Shown: positions 40,626 through 51,745, numbered from the stretch's first letter. The stretch: 64,000 bases of DNA from Isoptericola halalbus (GCA_009663185.1 VJZX01000002.1:81586-145585); one strand, 5' to 3'. Notes: a model not told the origin generated them from the sequence alone. Translations and numbers: made by a program.

Positions 40626-41905
40626 CCCGTCGACTGCAGCCCGTCGTCCTCGGCGGCGACATCGGTGCCTACAGCCTCGCCCGGGCGTTCCACGAGGCGT
40701 ACGGGGTCAAGGCGATCGTCGTCTCGGGTGCCTCGACGGGGCTCGTGCGGTACTCGCGGATCCTGACCCACGTGGTCGAGCCGCGCATCGACGACCCGGA
40801 GGCGATCGTCGCCCGCCTGCGCACGATCGCCGACCAGCACGGCGACGCCGAGCTGGTCGCGGTCGGCTCCGCGGACTGGCTCGTGCGCACGCTCGTGCAG
40901 AATCGGGACCGGCTGGAAGACCGCTACACGATCCCGTACGTCCGCGAGGACCTGCTGGCGCGCCTCACGGACAAGGAGGAGTTCGGCGCGCTGTGCGCCG
41001 AGCTCGGCATCGCGCACCCGACCACGGTCGTGCACGACGTCGCGGCGGGCGGCGAGCCGGACACGAGCGGCCTGACGTTCCCCGTCATCGCGAAGGCCGC
41101 GAGCACCGCCGCCTATCACGACGTCGAGTTCGCCGGGAAGAAGAAGGTCTTCACCGTCGCGACGCGCACCGAGCTGGTCGACCTGCTCGCCCGCGTGCAC
41201 GATGCGGGCTACACCGGGTCGTTCATCATCCAGGACTACATCCCGGGCGACGACTCGGGCATGCGGATCCTCACGTGCTACTCGGACGCGCAGGGCAAGG
41301 TGCGCTTCTCGGCGTTCGGGCACGTGCTGCTCGAGGAGCACACGCCCGGCGCGCTCGGGAACCCGGCCGGCATCATCACCGGGCTGCAGCCCGAGGTCGT
41401 CGACCAGGCGCGTCGGCTGCTCGAGCACGTGGGCTGGACCGGCTTCGCCAACTTCGACCTGAAGTACGACCCGCGTGACGGCCGGTACGTGTTCTTCGAG
41501 CTCAACCCCCGCCTGGGCCGGTCGAACTTCTACATCACCGGCGCGGGTGCGAACCCGGTGCGGTTCTACGTGCACGAGCACCTGCACGGCCTCGACCCGG
41601 AGCCGCGGGCGGTGCTGGGTCCGAAGACGGCGCTGACGCCCGACGGTGAGCTCTCCAACGAGCACCTGTACACCGTGCTGCCGGGGCCGTTGCTGCGCAG
41701 GTACGTCGCCGACCGTGGTCTGCGGTCCCGCACCCGGCGGCTGCAGCTCACCATGCGCGCGACCAACCCGCTCTGGTACCGCCACGAGTGGGACCCGCGC
41801 CGCGTCGCGTACCTCGTCGTCGCGCAGCTCAACCACGTCCGTAAGTACGCGCGGCACTACCCGGTGGCACAGGCCCGCGCGCTCGCGTGGAAGGGCGGGG
41901 CGTGA
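40622..41905 (+). CDS. ATP-grasp ligase resembling D-aspartate ligase (Asl), second copy
   Basis: A 427-residue paralogue of the preceding gene with the same ATP-grasp blocks: GGDIGAYSLARAFHEAYG at about 10-27, FAGKKKVFTV near 170, IQDYIPGDDSGMRIL near 203, GFANFDLKYDPRDG near 274 and FFELNPRLGRSNFYIT near 292. The blocks GDDSxMR and NFDxKYDPRDGxY are closer to Aslfm than those of the first copy. The C-terminal ends (VNHWRKYRTYYP versus LNHVRKYARHYP) are also shared, so the pair arose by tandem duplication. The two may differ in amino acid (D-Asp, D-Glu) or acceptor (inference). Confidence 0.8.
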   Translation: MTRRLQPVVLGGDIGAYSLARAFHEAYGVKAIVVSGASTGLVRYSRILTHVVEPRIDDPEAIVARLRTIADQHGDAELVAVGSADWLVRTLVQNRDRLEDRYTIPYVREDLLARLTDKEEFGALCAELGIAHPTTVVHDVAAGGEPDTSGLTFPVIAKAASTAAYHDVEFAGKKKVFTVATRTELVDLLARVHDAGYTGSFIIQDYIPGDDSGMRILTCYSDAQGKVRFSAFGHVLLEEHTPGALGNPAGIITGLQPEVVDQARRLLEHVGWTGFANFDLKYDPRDGRYVFFELNPRLGRSNFYITGAGANPVRFYVHEHLHGLDPEPRAVLGPKTALTPDGELSNEHLYTVLPGPLLRRYVADRGLRSRTRRLQLTMRATNPLWYRHEWDPRRVAYLVVAQLNHVRKYARHYPVAQARALAWKGGA

Positions 41906-42618
41906 GAGGGGCGGACCTGCCCGTCGGGGTGATCGGGGGCGTCGGGCCGCTCGCGACCGCCTACTTCCTGCAGCGCGTCGTGCAGCGCACGCACGCCGAG
42001 CGCGACCAGGACCACGTCGACCTGGTCGTGCTCAACCACGCGACGATCCCGGACCGGACGGACTACGTCCTGGGACGCTCCGACGCCGACCCGGGTCCCG
42101 TGCTCGCGCGCGATGCCAAGCGGCTCGAGGAGTTCGGCGTCAGCTTCCTCGTGATGCCGTGCAACACGGCGCACTACTTCACCCAGCAGGTGCTCGACGC
42201 GATCAGCACGCCGTTCGTGTCGATCGTCGACGTGACGGTCGCGGCGGCGCGCCGGCGGGTGCCCGGGACCCGGACCGTGGGTCTGCTCGCCACGGCCGGT
42301 ACGGTCGCCTCGCGCGTGTACGACGACGCGTTCGCCGCGCACGGGATCTCGGTCATCACCCCGGAGCCCGACGACCAGGACGTGGTCAACCGCGTGATCT
42401 ACGAGCAGGTCAAGGCCGGGCGCCCGTCCGACCCGGACGCGCTGCGTGCGGTCGCGGGCCGGCTCGTCGACCAGGGCGCCTCGGTCGTGGTGCTGGGCTG
42501 CACCGAGCTGTCGGTGGCCGCCGTCGACCACCACCTGCTCGACGAGCCGCCGTTCCTCGACTCGATGGACGAGCTCGTGCGCGCGACGATCGAGGCCGCA
42601 GGCCACGAGGTGCGCTGA
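41902..42618 (+). CDS. Aspartate/glutamate racemase family protein
   Basis: A 238-residue cofactor-independent racemase. The family start GVIGGVGPLATAYFLQRV is at about 9-26, LNHATIPDRTDYVLG near 44-58, the first catalytic cysteine in MPCNTAHYF (Cys 87) and the second in LGCTELSV (Cys 200). Both catalytic cysteines are present, so it should be active. It would make D-Asp or D-Glu for the two ligases encoded immediately upstream; GTG 41902 overlaps their stop. A general cell MurI is presumably elsewhere, as this branch is the aspartate-racemase type. Confidence 0.87.
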   Translation: MRGADLPVGVIGGVGPLATAYFLQRVVQRTHAERDQDHVDLVVLNHATIPDRTDYVLGRSDADPGPVLARDAKRLEEFGVSFLVMPCNTAHYFTQQVLDAISTPFVSIVDVTVAAARRRVPGTRTVGLLATAGTVASRVYDDAFAAHGISVITPEPDDQDVVNRVIYEQVKAGRPSDPDALRAVAGRLVDQGASVVVLGCTELSVAAVDHHLLDEPPFLDSMDELVRATIEAAGHEVR

Positions 42619-42656
42619 GGTACCTCAGCCGTGCGGTCTGTCGGCCGAGGCTGCGG

Positions 42657-43163
42657 TCAGCCGAGGCGGCTGGTCCCCGAGTACAGGTGCAGCACGGGGA
42701 CGTGCAGCTCCTCGCGGGCCCGCGACGCCCAGTCGGCGTGGAACGTGTCCTCGACGGCGTGCGGGTACGTCACGACGACGACCTCGCGCACGCCGTCGTG
42801 GCCGTCGGCCCCGCCGCTGGCGGCGACCGCGGTCCTCAGGGCGGGAAGCGGGTCGTCCTGGGTGACCGCCCCCTCGGCGGCGGCGCCCGCCCGGCGCAGG
42901 AGTCTCAGCGAGATCGCGAGCTGCTCGGCCGCGGTCGCGGTGGCCTCGGCCGGCGTCGGCTCCCGTCGGATGAGCTCCTCCCACGCCTCGCGCAGCTCGC
43001 CCAGCCCCAGGTGGTCGATGATCGAGGCCACGACGTTGCGATCGGTGTCGGCGGGCACGAGCACGCGGTAGTCGACGTCCTCGCCCGCGTGCAGGGACGT
43101 GATGTGCTCGACGTCGGCGGGGTTAAGGGCGTCCTCGGTGAGGATGACAATCGTCTGCGGCAT
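42657..43163 (-). CDS. Conserved hypothetical protein
   Basis: A 168-residue soluble protein, MPQTIVILTEDALNPADVEHITSLHAG at the start and EVVVVTYPHAVEDTFHADW then VPVLHLYSG at the end. The alternating hydrophobic strands and helices suggest a Rossmann-like, universal-stress-like fold, as in a group of actinobacterial proteins of unknown function. No catalytic motif is evident. It converges with the racemase gene and lies 193 bases from the next reductase start on the same strand side. Confidence 0.7.
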   Translation of the reverse strand: MPQTIVILTEDALNPADVEHITSLHAGEDVDYRVLVPADTDRNVVASIIDHLGLGELREAWEELIRREPTPAEATATAAEQLAISLRLLRRAGAAAEGAVTQDDPLPALRTAVAASGGADGHDGVREVVVVTYPHAVEDTFHADWASRAREELHVPVLHLYSGTSRLG

Positions 43164-43172
43164 GGCAGCAAA

Positions 43173-43979
43173 CTACGGCAGCAGCGCCGCCGACGCCGCT
43201 CGGTCGATCTCCCAGCGTGCGATGAGGGTCCCGCTGCCGGGCGCGACGAGCAGGTGGCCCAGCCGGGCGGGGACCGGGGGTCCCGACGACGCCCCGAGCG
43301 GGCCGTGCCCCGCGATGATCCGGCCCGGCCCCGGCCCGACGAGCTCCGGCGTCGTCGTCACGCACAGCTCGTCGACGACCCCCGCGGCGAGCATGGTGCC
43401 GAGCAGCCGCGGGCCACCCTCCGAGAGCACGCGCGTCATCCCGCGCTCCGCCAGCGCGTCGAGCGCCGCGGCGAGGTCGACGTGACCGTCCCCTTCAGGG
43501 CCCGGCACCTCGATGACCCGGTCGGCGCCGACGGCCGCGGCCGCGGGTGGCGCCCCGGCCCGGCCTGTGACGACCCACGGCCGGTGCCGGTCACCGAGCA
43601 CCCTCTCGGGGAGGTGCCCGTGGCGCGTGACCACCGCGAGCTCGAGCGGTGCCCCGCTGCACAGGTGCTCCAGGCCCCGCGGGCGCTTGAGCGTGGTGTA
43701 CCGCTCGACCCGCGCCGTGCCGGCCCCCACGAGCACGACGTCGGCCAGCGCGCGCAGGACGCGGAAGACCCGCAAGTCGGCCGCGTCGTTGATCGAGCCG
43801 GACCGGTGGTCCGGCCCCCACGCCGCGCCGTCGACCGCCGAGACCATGTTGACGCGCAGGTGCCGGGTGCCGGGCGGGCCGGCGTCGTACAGGGCGGCGA
43901 GCCGGGTCTCGGCGGGGTCGGGCGGCAGGAGCTCGGTGCTCGGCGCGACGAGCTCGAGCGGCGGGGTGTCTGGGCTCAC
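43173..43979 (-). CDS. RibD C-terminal-type pyrimidine reductase family protein
   Basis: A 268-residue NADPH reductase of the RibD/DHFR-like fold: LRVNMVSAVDGAAWG near residue 41, the nucleotide-binding LADVVLVGAGTARVERY near 73 and VLSEGGPRLLGTMLAAGVVDELCVT near 190. Homologues reduce pyrimidine intermediates in riboflavin or deazaflavin routes, but lone copies like this have unknown substrates. GTG 43979 is divergent from zapE with 37 bases between starts. Its stop lies 9 bases before the neighbouring hypothetical gene's start, so both are one transcript. Confidence 0.85.
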   Translation of the reverse strand: MSPDTPPLELVAPSTELLPPDPAETRLAALYDAGPPGTRHLRVNMVSAVDGAAWGPDHRSGSINDAADLRVFRVLRALADVVLVGAGTARVERYTTLKRPRGLEHLCSGAPLELAVVTRHGHLPERVLGDRHRPWVVTGRAGAPPAAAAVGADRVIEVPGPEGDGHVDLAAALDALAERGMTRVLSEGGPRLLGTMLAAGVVDELCVTTTPELVGPGPGRIIAGHGPLGASSGPPVPARLGHLLVAPGSGTLIARWEIDRAASAALLP

Positions 43980-44016
43980 AGCGCCCAGGCTACGGCCGCG
44001 CGTAGGCTGGGACCTC

Positions 44017-45102
44017 GTGACCGCCGCCCCGGAGACCTCGTCGGACCCGACGTCGCACGCCCCCCGCACGCTGACAGGCGTCCGCCCGTCGGTTTCCCCG
44101 CAGCGGCTGCTCGCCGATCTCGTGCCACCGCGCCACTTCGCCGACGCGCGGTTCTCGACCTACCGCGCCAACCCGGCCTACCCGAGCCAGGCGAGCACGC
44201 TGGCGCGCCTGGAGGAGGTCGCGCGCCAGATCACCGCCCCGCCTCGGACGGGCCTGCGTGCGCTGCTCGGCCGGCGTCCCGCGCCGCCCGCGGTCTACAT
44301 GGACGGCGGCTTCGGCGTCGGCAAGACGCACCTGCTCACGTCGCTCGCGCACGCCGTGCGTGCGGAGCTGGGCGCGGGTGCCGCTGCGTTCGGCACGTTC
44401 GTCGAGTACACCAACCTTGTCGGCGCGCTCGGGTTCCTGCCCACAGTCGAGGCGCTCGCGACGCGCCGATTGGTGTGCATCGACGAGTTCGAGCTCGACG
44501 ACCCGGGCGACACCGTCCTCATGTCCCGCCTGCTGCGCGAGCTGGCCGACCGCGGAGTCGCGCTCGCCGCGACGTCGAACACCCTGCCGGAGGCGCTCGG
44601 CGAGGGCAGGTTCGCGGCCGAGGACTTCCTGCGCGAGATCCAGGCGCTCGCGGCACGCTTCGAGGTGCTGCGGGTCGACGGCGAGGACTACCGTCACCGC
44701 GCCGTGGTCACCGACTCCGAGCCGCTGCCGGCCGACGTCGTGGCCGCCACAGCCGCGGCCCGTCCGGGCGCGACGCTCGACGAGTTCGAGGACCTGCTCG
44801 CGCACCTGGCCACGGTCCACCCGAGCCGCTTCGGGGCGCTGCTCGACGGCGTCGAGCTCGTCGGCCTCACGGGCGTGCGCACCGTGAGCCGCCAGGAGGT
44901 CGCGCTGCGCCTGGTGGTGCTCGTCGACCGGCTCTACGACCGCGACGTCCCCGTGCTGCTCGGCGGGGCGGGGGAGAAGCACCTCTTCACCGACGACATG
45001 CTGCGCGGCGGCTACCGGAAGAAGTACTACCGCGCGCTGTCCCGCCTCGGCGCGCTCGCGGAGGACGGCCGCCGGGCGGCCGAGGAGACGTCCGCCGTCT
45101 GA
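44017..45102 (+). CDS. zapE: Cell division protein ZapE (AFG1-type ATPase)
   Basis: A 361-residue AFG1/ZapE-family P-loop ATPase. Walker A is YMDGGFGVGKTHLL near residue 94 and Walker B LVCIDEFELDDPGDT near residue 152. Sensor-like ATSNTLPEAL is near 186 and the C-terminal GGYRKKYYRALSRL is typical of the actinobacterial branch. In E. coli ZapE modulates the Z-ring late in division. A TAGGCT -10-like element at 44003 is only about 9 bases from GTG 44017, suggesting a nearly leaderless mRNA. Confidence 0.88.
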   Translation: MTAAPETSSDPTSHAPRTLTGVRPSVSPQRLLADLVPPRHFADARFSTYRANPAYPSQASTLARLEEVARQITAPPRTGLRALLGRRPAPPAVYMDGGFGVGKTHLLTSLAHAVRAELGAGAAAFGTFVEYTNLVGALGFLPTVEALATRRLVCIDEFELDDPGDTVLMSRLLRELADRGVALAATSNTLPEALGEGRFAAEDFLREIQALAARFEVLRVDGEDYRHRAVVTDSEPLPADVVAATAAARPGATLDEFEDLLAHLATVHPSRFGALLDGVELVGLTGVRTVSRQEVALRLVVLVDRLYDRDVPVLLGGAGEKHLFTDDMLRGGYRKKYYRALSRLGALAEDGRRAAEETSAV

Positions 45103-45117
45103 CGGCGGACCGCCGGC

Positions 45118-46011
45118 TCACGTCGCCGCGAGCCGGCGTTTCTCGGCCTCGACGTCGAAGTCGGCGAGCGGCCACCCGAGGTCGAGCGAGCGCAGCGCGT
45201 CGAGCAGCAGCTCGCTGACCACCAGACGCGAGTACCACTTGTGGTCGGCGGGGACGACGTGCCACGGCGCGACGACGGTGCTCGTCCGGTCGAGCAGGTC
45301 CTGGTACGCGGCGACGTAGTCGTCCCACCGCAGCCTCGCGTCGATGTCGGCGGGGTCGTACTTCCAGTGCTTGTCGGGTCGATCGAGGCGCTTGGCGAGG
45401 CGCTCCTTCTGCTCGTCGCGCGAGATCATCAGGGCCACCTTGACGATCGTCGTGCCCGACGCCGCGACCGCGGCCTCGAAGGCGTTGATCTCGTCGTAGT
45501 GCGTGGCCCACTCCTCGGGTGGCTCGAGGCCGTCGACCCGCACCACGAGCACCTGCTCGTGGTGGGACCGGTCGAACACGCCGATGTAGCCGGGCCGCGG
45601 CAGCGCGTTGCGGACGCGCCACAGGTAGCCGTGCGCCTTCTCCTCGGCGGTCGGCACGCCGAACGAGCGGTGCATGACGCCCTGCGGGTCCACGAGCCCG
45701 ACGACGTGCCGCACGATGCCGCCCTTGCCGGACGTGTCGAGCCCTTGAAGGACGAGCAGCACGGACCGGGAGCCGCCGCTGCGGCCCTCGGCGAACAGCC
45801 GCTCCTGCAGGTCGGACAGCTCGCCGGCGTGCGCCGCGACGAGATCGGTCGCCGCCGCCTTGCCGCCGTCCCAGCCGGGAGTCGCCGACGGGTCGAGCGC
45901 GGTCAGGTCGTCGTCGCCCGGCGACCACCGCAGTGTCGTCGGGTGAGTGGTCCATTCCGGCGGGCGGCCCTCGCGCCCGTCGTCGTCCGAGCCCTTGCTG
46001 CGCTTGCCCAT
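45118..46011 (-). CDS. Polyphosphate kinase 2 family protein
   Basis: A 297-residue PPK2 phosphotransferase using polyphosphate and nucleotides. Walker A is LQGLDTSGKGGIVRH near residue 88, the lid/Walker B region GVFDRSHHEQVLVVRVD near 143 and the C-terminal WHVVPADHKWYSRLVVSELL near 262. Single-domain PPK2s phosphorylate AMP, ADP or NDPs; the class cannot be assigned by eye. It starts at ATG 46011, 6 bases past the glgX stop region, so it is the second gene of a glgX-ppk2 transcript linking glycogen and polyphosphate reserves. Confidence 0.88.
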   Translation of the reverse strand: MGKRSKGSDDDGREGRPPEWTTHPTTLRWSPGDDDLTALDPSATPGWDGGKAAATDLVAAHAGELSDLQERLFAEGRSGGSRSVLLVLQGLDTSGKGGIVRHVVGLVDPQGVMHRSFGVPTAEEKAHGYLWRVRNALPRPGYIGVFDRSHHEQVLVVRVDGLEPPEEWATHYDEINAFEAAVAASGTTIVKVALMISRDEQKERLAKRLDRPDKHWKYDPADIDARLRWDDYVAAYQDLLDRTSTVVAPWHVVPADHKWYSRLVVSELLLDALRSLDLGWPLADFDVEAEKRRLAAT

Positions 46012-46016
46012 CGTGC

Positions 46017-48230
<2,214 letters not shown>

Positions 48231-48353
48231 CACAGAACGTGAGCGACTGGCGCGACATCCACACGTGCGGGTTGGGAGAGGCCGCGCGGCACCCCGGCAA
48301 GAAAAGTGTGCCAAGCACAGGCGAGTGCCCCCGCCTCCTGCTAGACCTGGGAC

Positions 48354-48590
48354 ATGAGCACGGAGCAGGCAGGCCCGCCTCCCAGCCCTACCCGGGTGTG
48401 GGAGCGCCTCGACGAGTCCATGGCGTCCTCGGCCCGGATCGCCCCACGACGGCGAGCGGCCGACCCGGAGGGCGACCCGCGCGCCGGCGGTGACGCTTCG
48501 AAGGCGCCGCACTCGCTCCGGGAGACCGAGCTCGGGCCGATCGACGGGGCATCGAGCGGCGTCTCGTGGGACGACCCGGACGAGCTCTGA
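48354..48590 (+). CDS. Small hypothetical protein
   Basis: A 78-residue hydrophilic, acidic protein (MSTEQAGPPPSPTRVWERLD ... SGVSWDDPDEL) without membrane segments or known domain. Coding character follows the genomic third-position GC bias. ATG 48354 is the first start. It is divergent from glgX and faces the LysR pseudogene. Not recognised. Confidence 0.5.
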   Translation: MSTEQAGPPPSPTRVWERLDESMASSARIAPRRRAADPEGDPRAGGDASKAPHSLRETELGPIDGASSGVSWDDPDEL

Positions 48591-48688
48591 GCCCCTGGCT
48601 CTGAGCTGCCGGCCTGGCGGGGCCGGTCGTGCGCCCACGCCAAGACTCGTCACGACAGAGGCCGGGCCCGGATGGTGGCACGGGCGCA

Positions 48689-49533
48689 TCAGCTGCGAGA
48701 TTCATTGAGGAGTTCGAGAAGGTGCGCGGCCGGCGACTCGGCGTGCTCCCAGGAGGTCGAGACCGCTGAGACCGTCCATTCGGGTGCGCCGTCGGAAGAC
48801 ATCGGCAGGGCCCGGAGATGGCTGGCCTGGGGTTTGGCGGCCACGTGCCGTGGTACGACCGCGATGCCGAGGCCGCGACAGACGAGGTCGAGCAGGGTGT
48901 GGACGTCGTTGACCGAGCAGTGGACGCGGCGGTGGACACCGCGGGCGGCGAAGGCTGCGTCGTTCAGGGTGCGGACGCCCCAGGATGGTCCGAAGTCGAT
49001 GAAGTCCTCGTCGGCCCTCCCAGCCGACTGAGGCGCGGGTTTCGAGCGGATGGTCCGGTGGGAGCAGGGCGAGCAGAGGTTCTCTCCCGATCTCCACGCG
49101 GGGCAAGCCGCTCAGGTGCCGGTCGGTGGCGACGAACGCGACGTCCAGCTCTTCTGCACGCAGCATCCCGAGCAGGTCGTGCGAGCCGGATTGGACGAAG
49201 TGGGTCTCCACACGCGGGTGGCGCCGGTGGAAGCGGTCGAGCTGCGCCGCGATGTCGACCAGGCCGAGGCACTGCTCGGCGCCGATCCGAAGCGATCCGG
49301 CGAGGTCGCGGCTGGCCTTGACCACCGCGTCCCGGGCGCCGGCGGCCTGCTCAAGCATGGCCCTCGCATTGGGGAGCAGCGCGAACCCGGCTTCGGTCGG
49401 CTCGACCCGGCGGGTCGTCCGGGTGAAGAGGCTCGTGCCGAGCTCCTCTTCAAGACCGCGGATCGCCGCAGACAGGCCGGAAGTGTCTCTCGTCTGCGAG
49501 CGCGACCAGGTACTCCATCTGGCGCAGCTCCAT
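48689..49533 (-). pseudogene. LysR-family regulator, broken by deletion and frameshift
   Basis: Three reading frames must be joined to recover a LysR protein. The first, from ATG 49533, is MELRQMEYLVALADERHF. After a lost stretch that removes much of the helix-turn-helix, the second resumes at SGLSAAIRGLEEELGTSLF and continues through the effector domain to about 49030. The third is DEDFIDFGPSWGVRTLNDAAF to the TGA at 48689-48691. The missing recognition helix and two frame changes mean it is not functional as written. It is divergent from the aldo/keto reductase it presumably once controlled. Confidence 0.75.
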
Positions 49534-49695
49534 GCCCCGTGTTTCTCAATCTCATGAGTGGCAGTTGTTGGACTTCTAGATTAGGGGTCCATAGCATCTC
49601 CGAGCGAGGCCCGGCAGGCTGTCGGCCCCGCGTGCCGATATCGAGCTTCCCGCCGACCCGAGCGCCTGAGACGCGCACGCACCGATGAGGACCCA

Positions 49696-50628
49696 ATGAA
49701 GACCTTCACCATGCCCGGCACCGACATCATCGCGCCCAACGTCGTGCTCGGCCTGATGCGCATCCAGGACAAGACCGACGAGGAGGTGCGCACCCTGGTG
49801 CACACCGCGATCGACTCGGGGATTACGTTCCTGGACCACGCCGACCTGTACGGCAGGGAGCGCCACGGCTGCGAGCGCCGCTTCGCCGAAGCGATGCGGC
49901 TGACGTCGTCCGAGCGCGAGCGTCTGGTCATCCAGACCAAGACAGGCATCATGCACCCCGGCCCCTACTTCGACTTCTCCTACGAGCACATCGTCGAGTC
50001 CGTCGACGAGTCCCTCGCGGCGCTGGACACCGACTACATCGACATCCTGCTGCTGCACCGCCCGGACGCGCTCGTGGAACCCGAGGAGGTCGCCCGCGCG
50101 TTCGACGACCTCGCCGCCGCCGGGAAGGTCCGCGCGTTCGGCGTCTCGAACCACACGGCCCGCCAGATGGACCTGCTGCGCAGGTACGTGACGCAGCCGA
50201 TCGTCGCGAACCAGATGCAGCTGTCGATCACGCACTCGCCGCTGATCGCCCAGAGCATCGCCGCGAACATGCAGGACTGCGACCAGTCGATCAGCCGCGA
50301 TGACGGCATCCTCGACTACTGCCGCCTGCACGACATCACCCTGCAGGCGTGGTCGCCGTTCCAAGCCGGCTTCTTCGACGGACCGTTCCTTGGATCCGAG
50401 CGCTATCCGGAGCTGAACGCCGTCATCGACCGGCTCGCGAAGCAGTACGACGTGCCTCCCATCGCGATCGCCGTCGCATGGATCACTCGGCACCCCGCCC
50501 AGATCCAGGTCGTCATCGGAACCACGTCCCCCGAGCGCGTGGCCGCCTCGGCGCAGGGTTCGGACCTGCCCCTGACCAGGCCCGAGTGGTACGAGCTGCT
50601 CAGGGCCGCCGGGTACGTCGTCCCGTAG
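49696..50628 (+). CDS. Aldo/keto reductase
   Basis: A 310-residue NADPH-dependent oxidoreductase of the YdhF-like AKR group. The catalytic tetrad appears as Asp and Tyr in FLDHADLYGRERHG (about 47-60), Lys in IQTKTGIM (near 78) and His in LLLHRPDAL (near 118). GVSNHTARQMDLL and the C-terminal VVIGTTSPERVAASA (cofactor site) are normal. The substrate is unknown. The adjacent divergent LysR gene is broken, so regulation may be lost or constitutive. Confidence 0.88.
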   Translation: MKTFTMPGTDIIAPNVVLGLMRIQDKTDEEVRTLVHTAIDSGITFLDHADLYGRERHGCERRFAEAMRLTSSERERLVIQTKTGIMHPGPYFDFSYEHIVESVDESLAALDTDYIDILLLHRPDALVEPEEVARAFDDLAAAGKVRAFGVSNHTARQMDLLRRYVTQPIVANQMQLSITHSPLIAQSIAANMQDCDQSISRDDGILDYCRLHDITLQAWSPFQAGFFDGPFLGSERYPELNAVIDRLAKQYDVPPIAIAVAWITRHPAQIQVVIGTTSPERVAASAQGSDLPLTRPEWYELLRAAGYVVP

Positions 50629-50753
50629 CGCTGTTGTGCAATCCGGAGCGCCGGGTCGCCGACCACGCCGCCAATCGGCTCCCCGTCGGGTTCGCGAGGA
50701 GGCCGCTGGGCGCCCTACATCTCGGGGAGCGCGCTGACCTGGGGACCCCCCGC

Positions 50754-51026
50754 CTACAGCGGCAGGCGGTCTGATCCCACGGGCAGCAGGCGCGGCATCC
50801 CGGCCGGCGCGACCTCGCTCAGGGCGACGTAGCGCGCTTCCGCGCGGTGCAGGCGGATGTGCTCGTCCAGGGACCAGTCCGGCCCGTTGGTCAGGACCAT
50901 CCCGCAGGAGCAGTCGATCTCGATCCCGCCGTCGGGCTGGTGTCGCACCTGGCCGACGGTCACGTGCGACGCCCGGGCATGTGCCTTGGCGCGGTGCATG
51001 GTCGCGGACACGGCGGGGGACTCCAC
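50754..51026 (-). CDS. Small hypothetical protein with CxC motif
   Basis: A 90-residue protein, VESPAVSATMHRAKAHARASH at the start, then GGIEIDCSCGMVLTNGPDWSLDEHIRLHRAEAR. A CSCG and a histidine pair (H-x3-H) could bind one zinc ion as in small C2H2-like fingers (inference). It lies 26 bases from the DUF2277 gene on the same strand. Family not recognised. Confidence 0.6.
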   Translation of the reverse strand: MESPAVSATMHRAKAHARASHVTVGQVRHQPDGGIEIDCSCGMVLTNGPDWSLDEHIRLHRAEARYVALSEVAPAGMPRLLPVGSDRLPL

Positions 51027-51052
51027 GCGGGCGAGCCTAACCGGTGCGCCGC

Positions 51053-51379
51053 TCAGTGCGTGTGCGCGATCCCGAGGTCGTGCATGCGCTCGTGCTCCTC
51101 GCGTGCGGCCTGCCGCGCGGCGATGCGTGCCTGAACCTCCTCGCGGCGCAGTGGTGGCAGGTTCCGGGGAGGCTGCTTGCGCTCGGGCAGCTCGGCGAGA
51201 AGCTGGACGATGATCGCGGCGACCTCCTCGGTGGCGCTTTCGCACGGCTCGCGCGTCGCTGTGGCGGCCGAGCGCTGGACACCGGTCACCTTGCGCACGA
51301 ACTGCTCGGCGGCGGCGTGGATCTCCTCGTCGGTCGCAGGCGGTTCGAGCCCGCGCAGGGTCGTGATGTTCCGGCACAT
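51053..51379 (-). CDS. DUF2277 domain-containing protein
   Basis: A 108-residue protein with the DUF2277 signature at the N-terminus, MCRNITTLRGLEPPATDEEI, continuing AAAEQFVRKVTGVQRS, and a basic helical C-terminus (REEVQARIAARQAAREEHERM). The function is unknown; the family is common in actinobacteria and proteobacteria. ATG 51379 matches the conserved family start. It is followed on the same strand by the CxC-motif protein. Confidence 0.85.
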   Translation of the reverse strand: MCRNITTLRGLEPPATDEEIHAAAEQFVRKVTGVQRSAATATREPCESATEEVAAIIVQLLAELPERKQPPRNLPPLRREEVQARIAARQAAREEHERMHDLGIAHTH

Positions 51380-51499
51380 GGCCTCGACGTTACGCCCGGC
51401 GTGCGACGCCGACCAGGTGGTCGCACGGTGGAGAGGGTCCGCTGCACCTCCAGGAGGCGTCGTGGCGGACCGACATCCACCCGACCGAGGAGGGCCGAC

Positions 51500-51745
51500 A
51501 TGGCGACAGGTGAGACCGGCTTCGACGACGTGACGTACGACCTGATCTCGGTGCAGTACCACGCGCTCAAGGGCGGGTACGAGTACGCCCAGTACCTCCG
51601 CGACGCCCGCGAGGCGGGCAAGGTGGAGATCGCGGCGTTCTTCGAGCAGGTGATGGCCGAGGACGCGGCCCGGGCGCGTCGATGCCACGAGCTCCTGCGG
51701 GATCTCGGCGGGACCGCCACCACGACGCCGCCGCCCGGCATGTGA
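51500..51745 (+). CDS. Conserved small actinobacterial protein
   Basis: An 81-residue helical protein, MATGETGFDDVTYDLISVQYHALKGGYEYAQYLRDA then IAAFFEQVMAEDAARARRCHELL. The pattern of a four-helix ferritin-like half (His and Glu spaced in helices) is suggestive but too short to assign. ATG 51500 is preceded by a GAGGAGGG ribosome site. Its function is unknown. Confidence 0.65.
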   Translation: MATGETGFDDVTYDLISVQYHALKGGYEYAQYLRDAREAGKVEIAAFFEQVMAEDAARARRCHELLRDLGGTATTTPPPGM

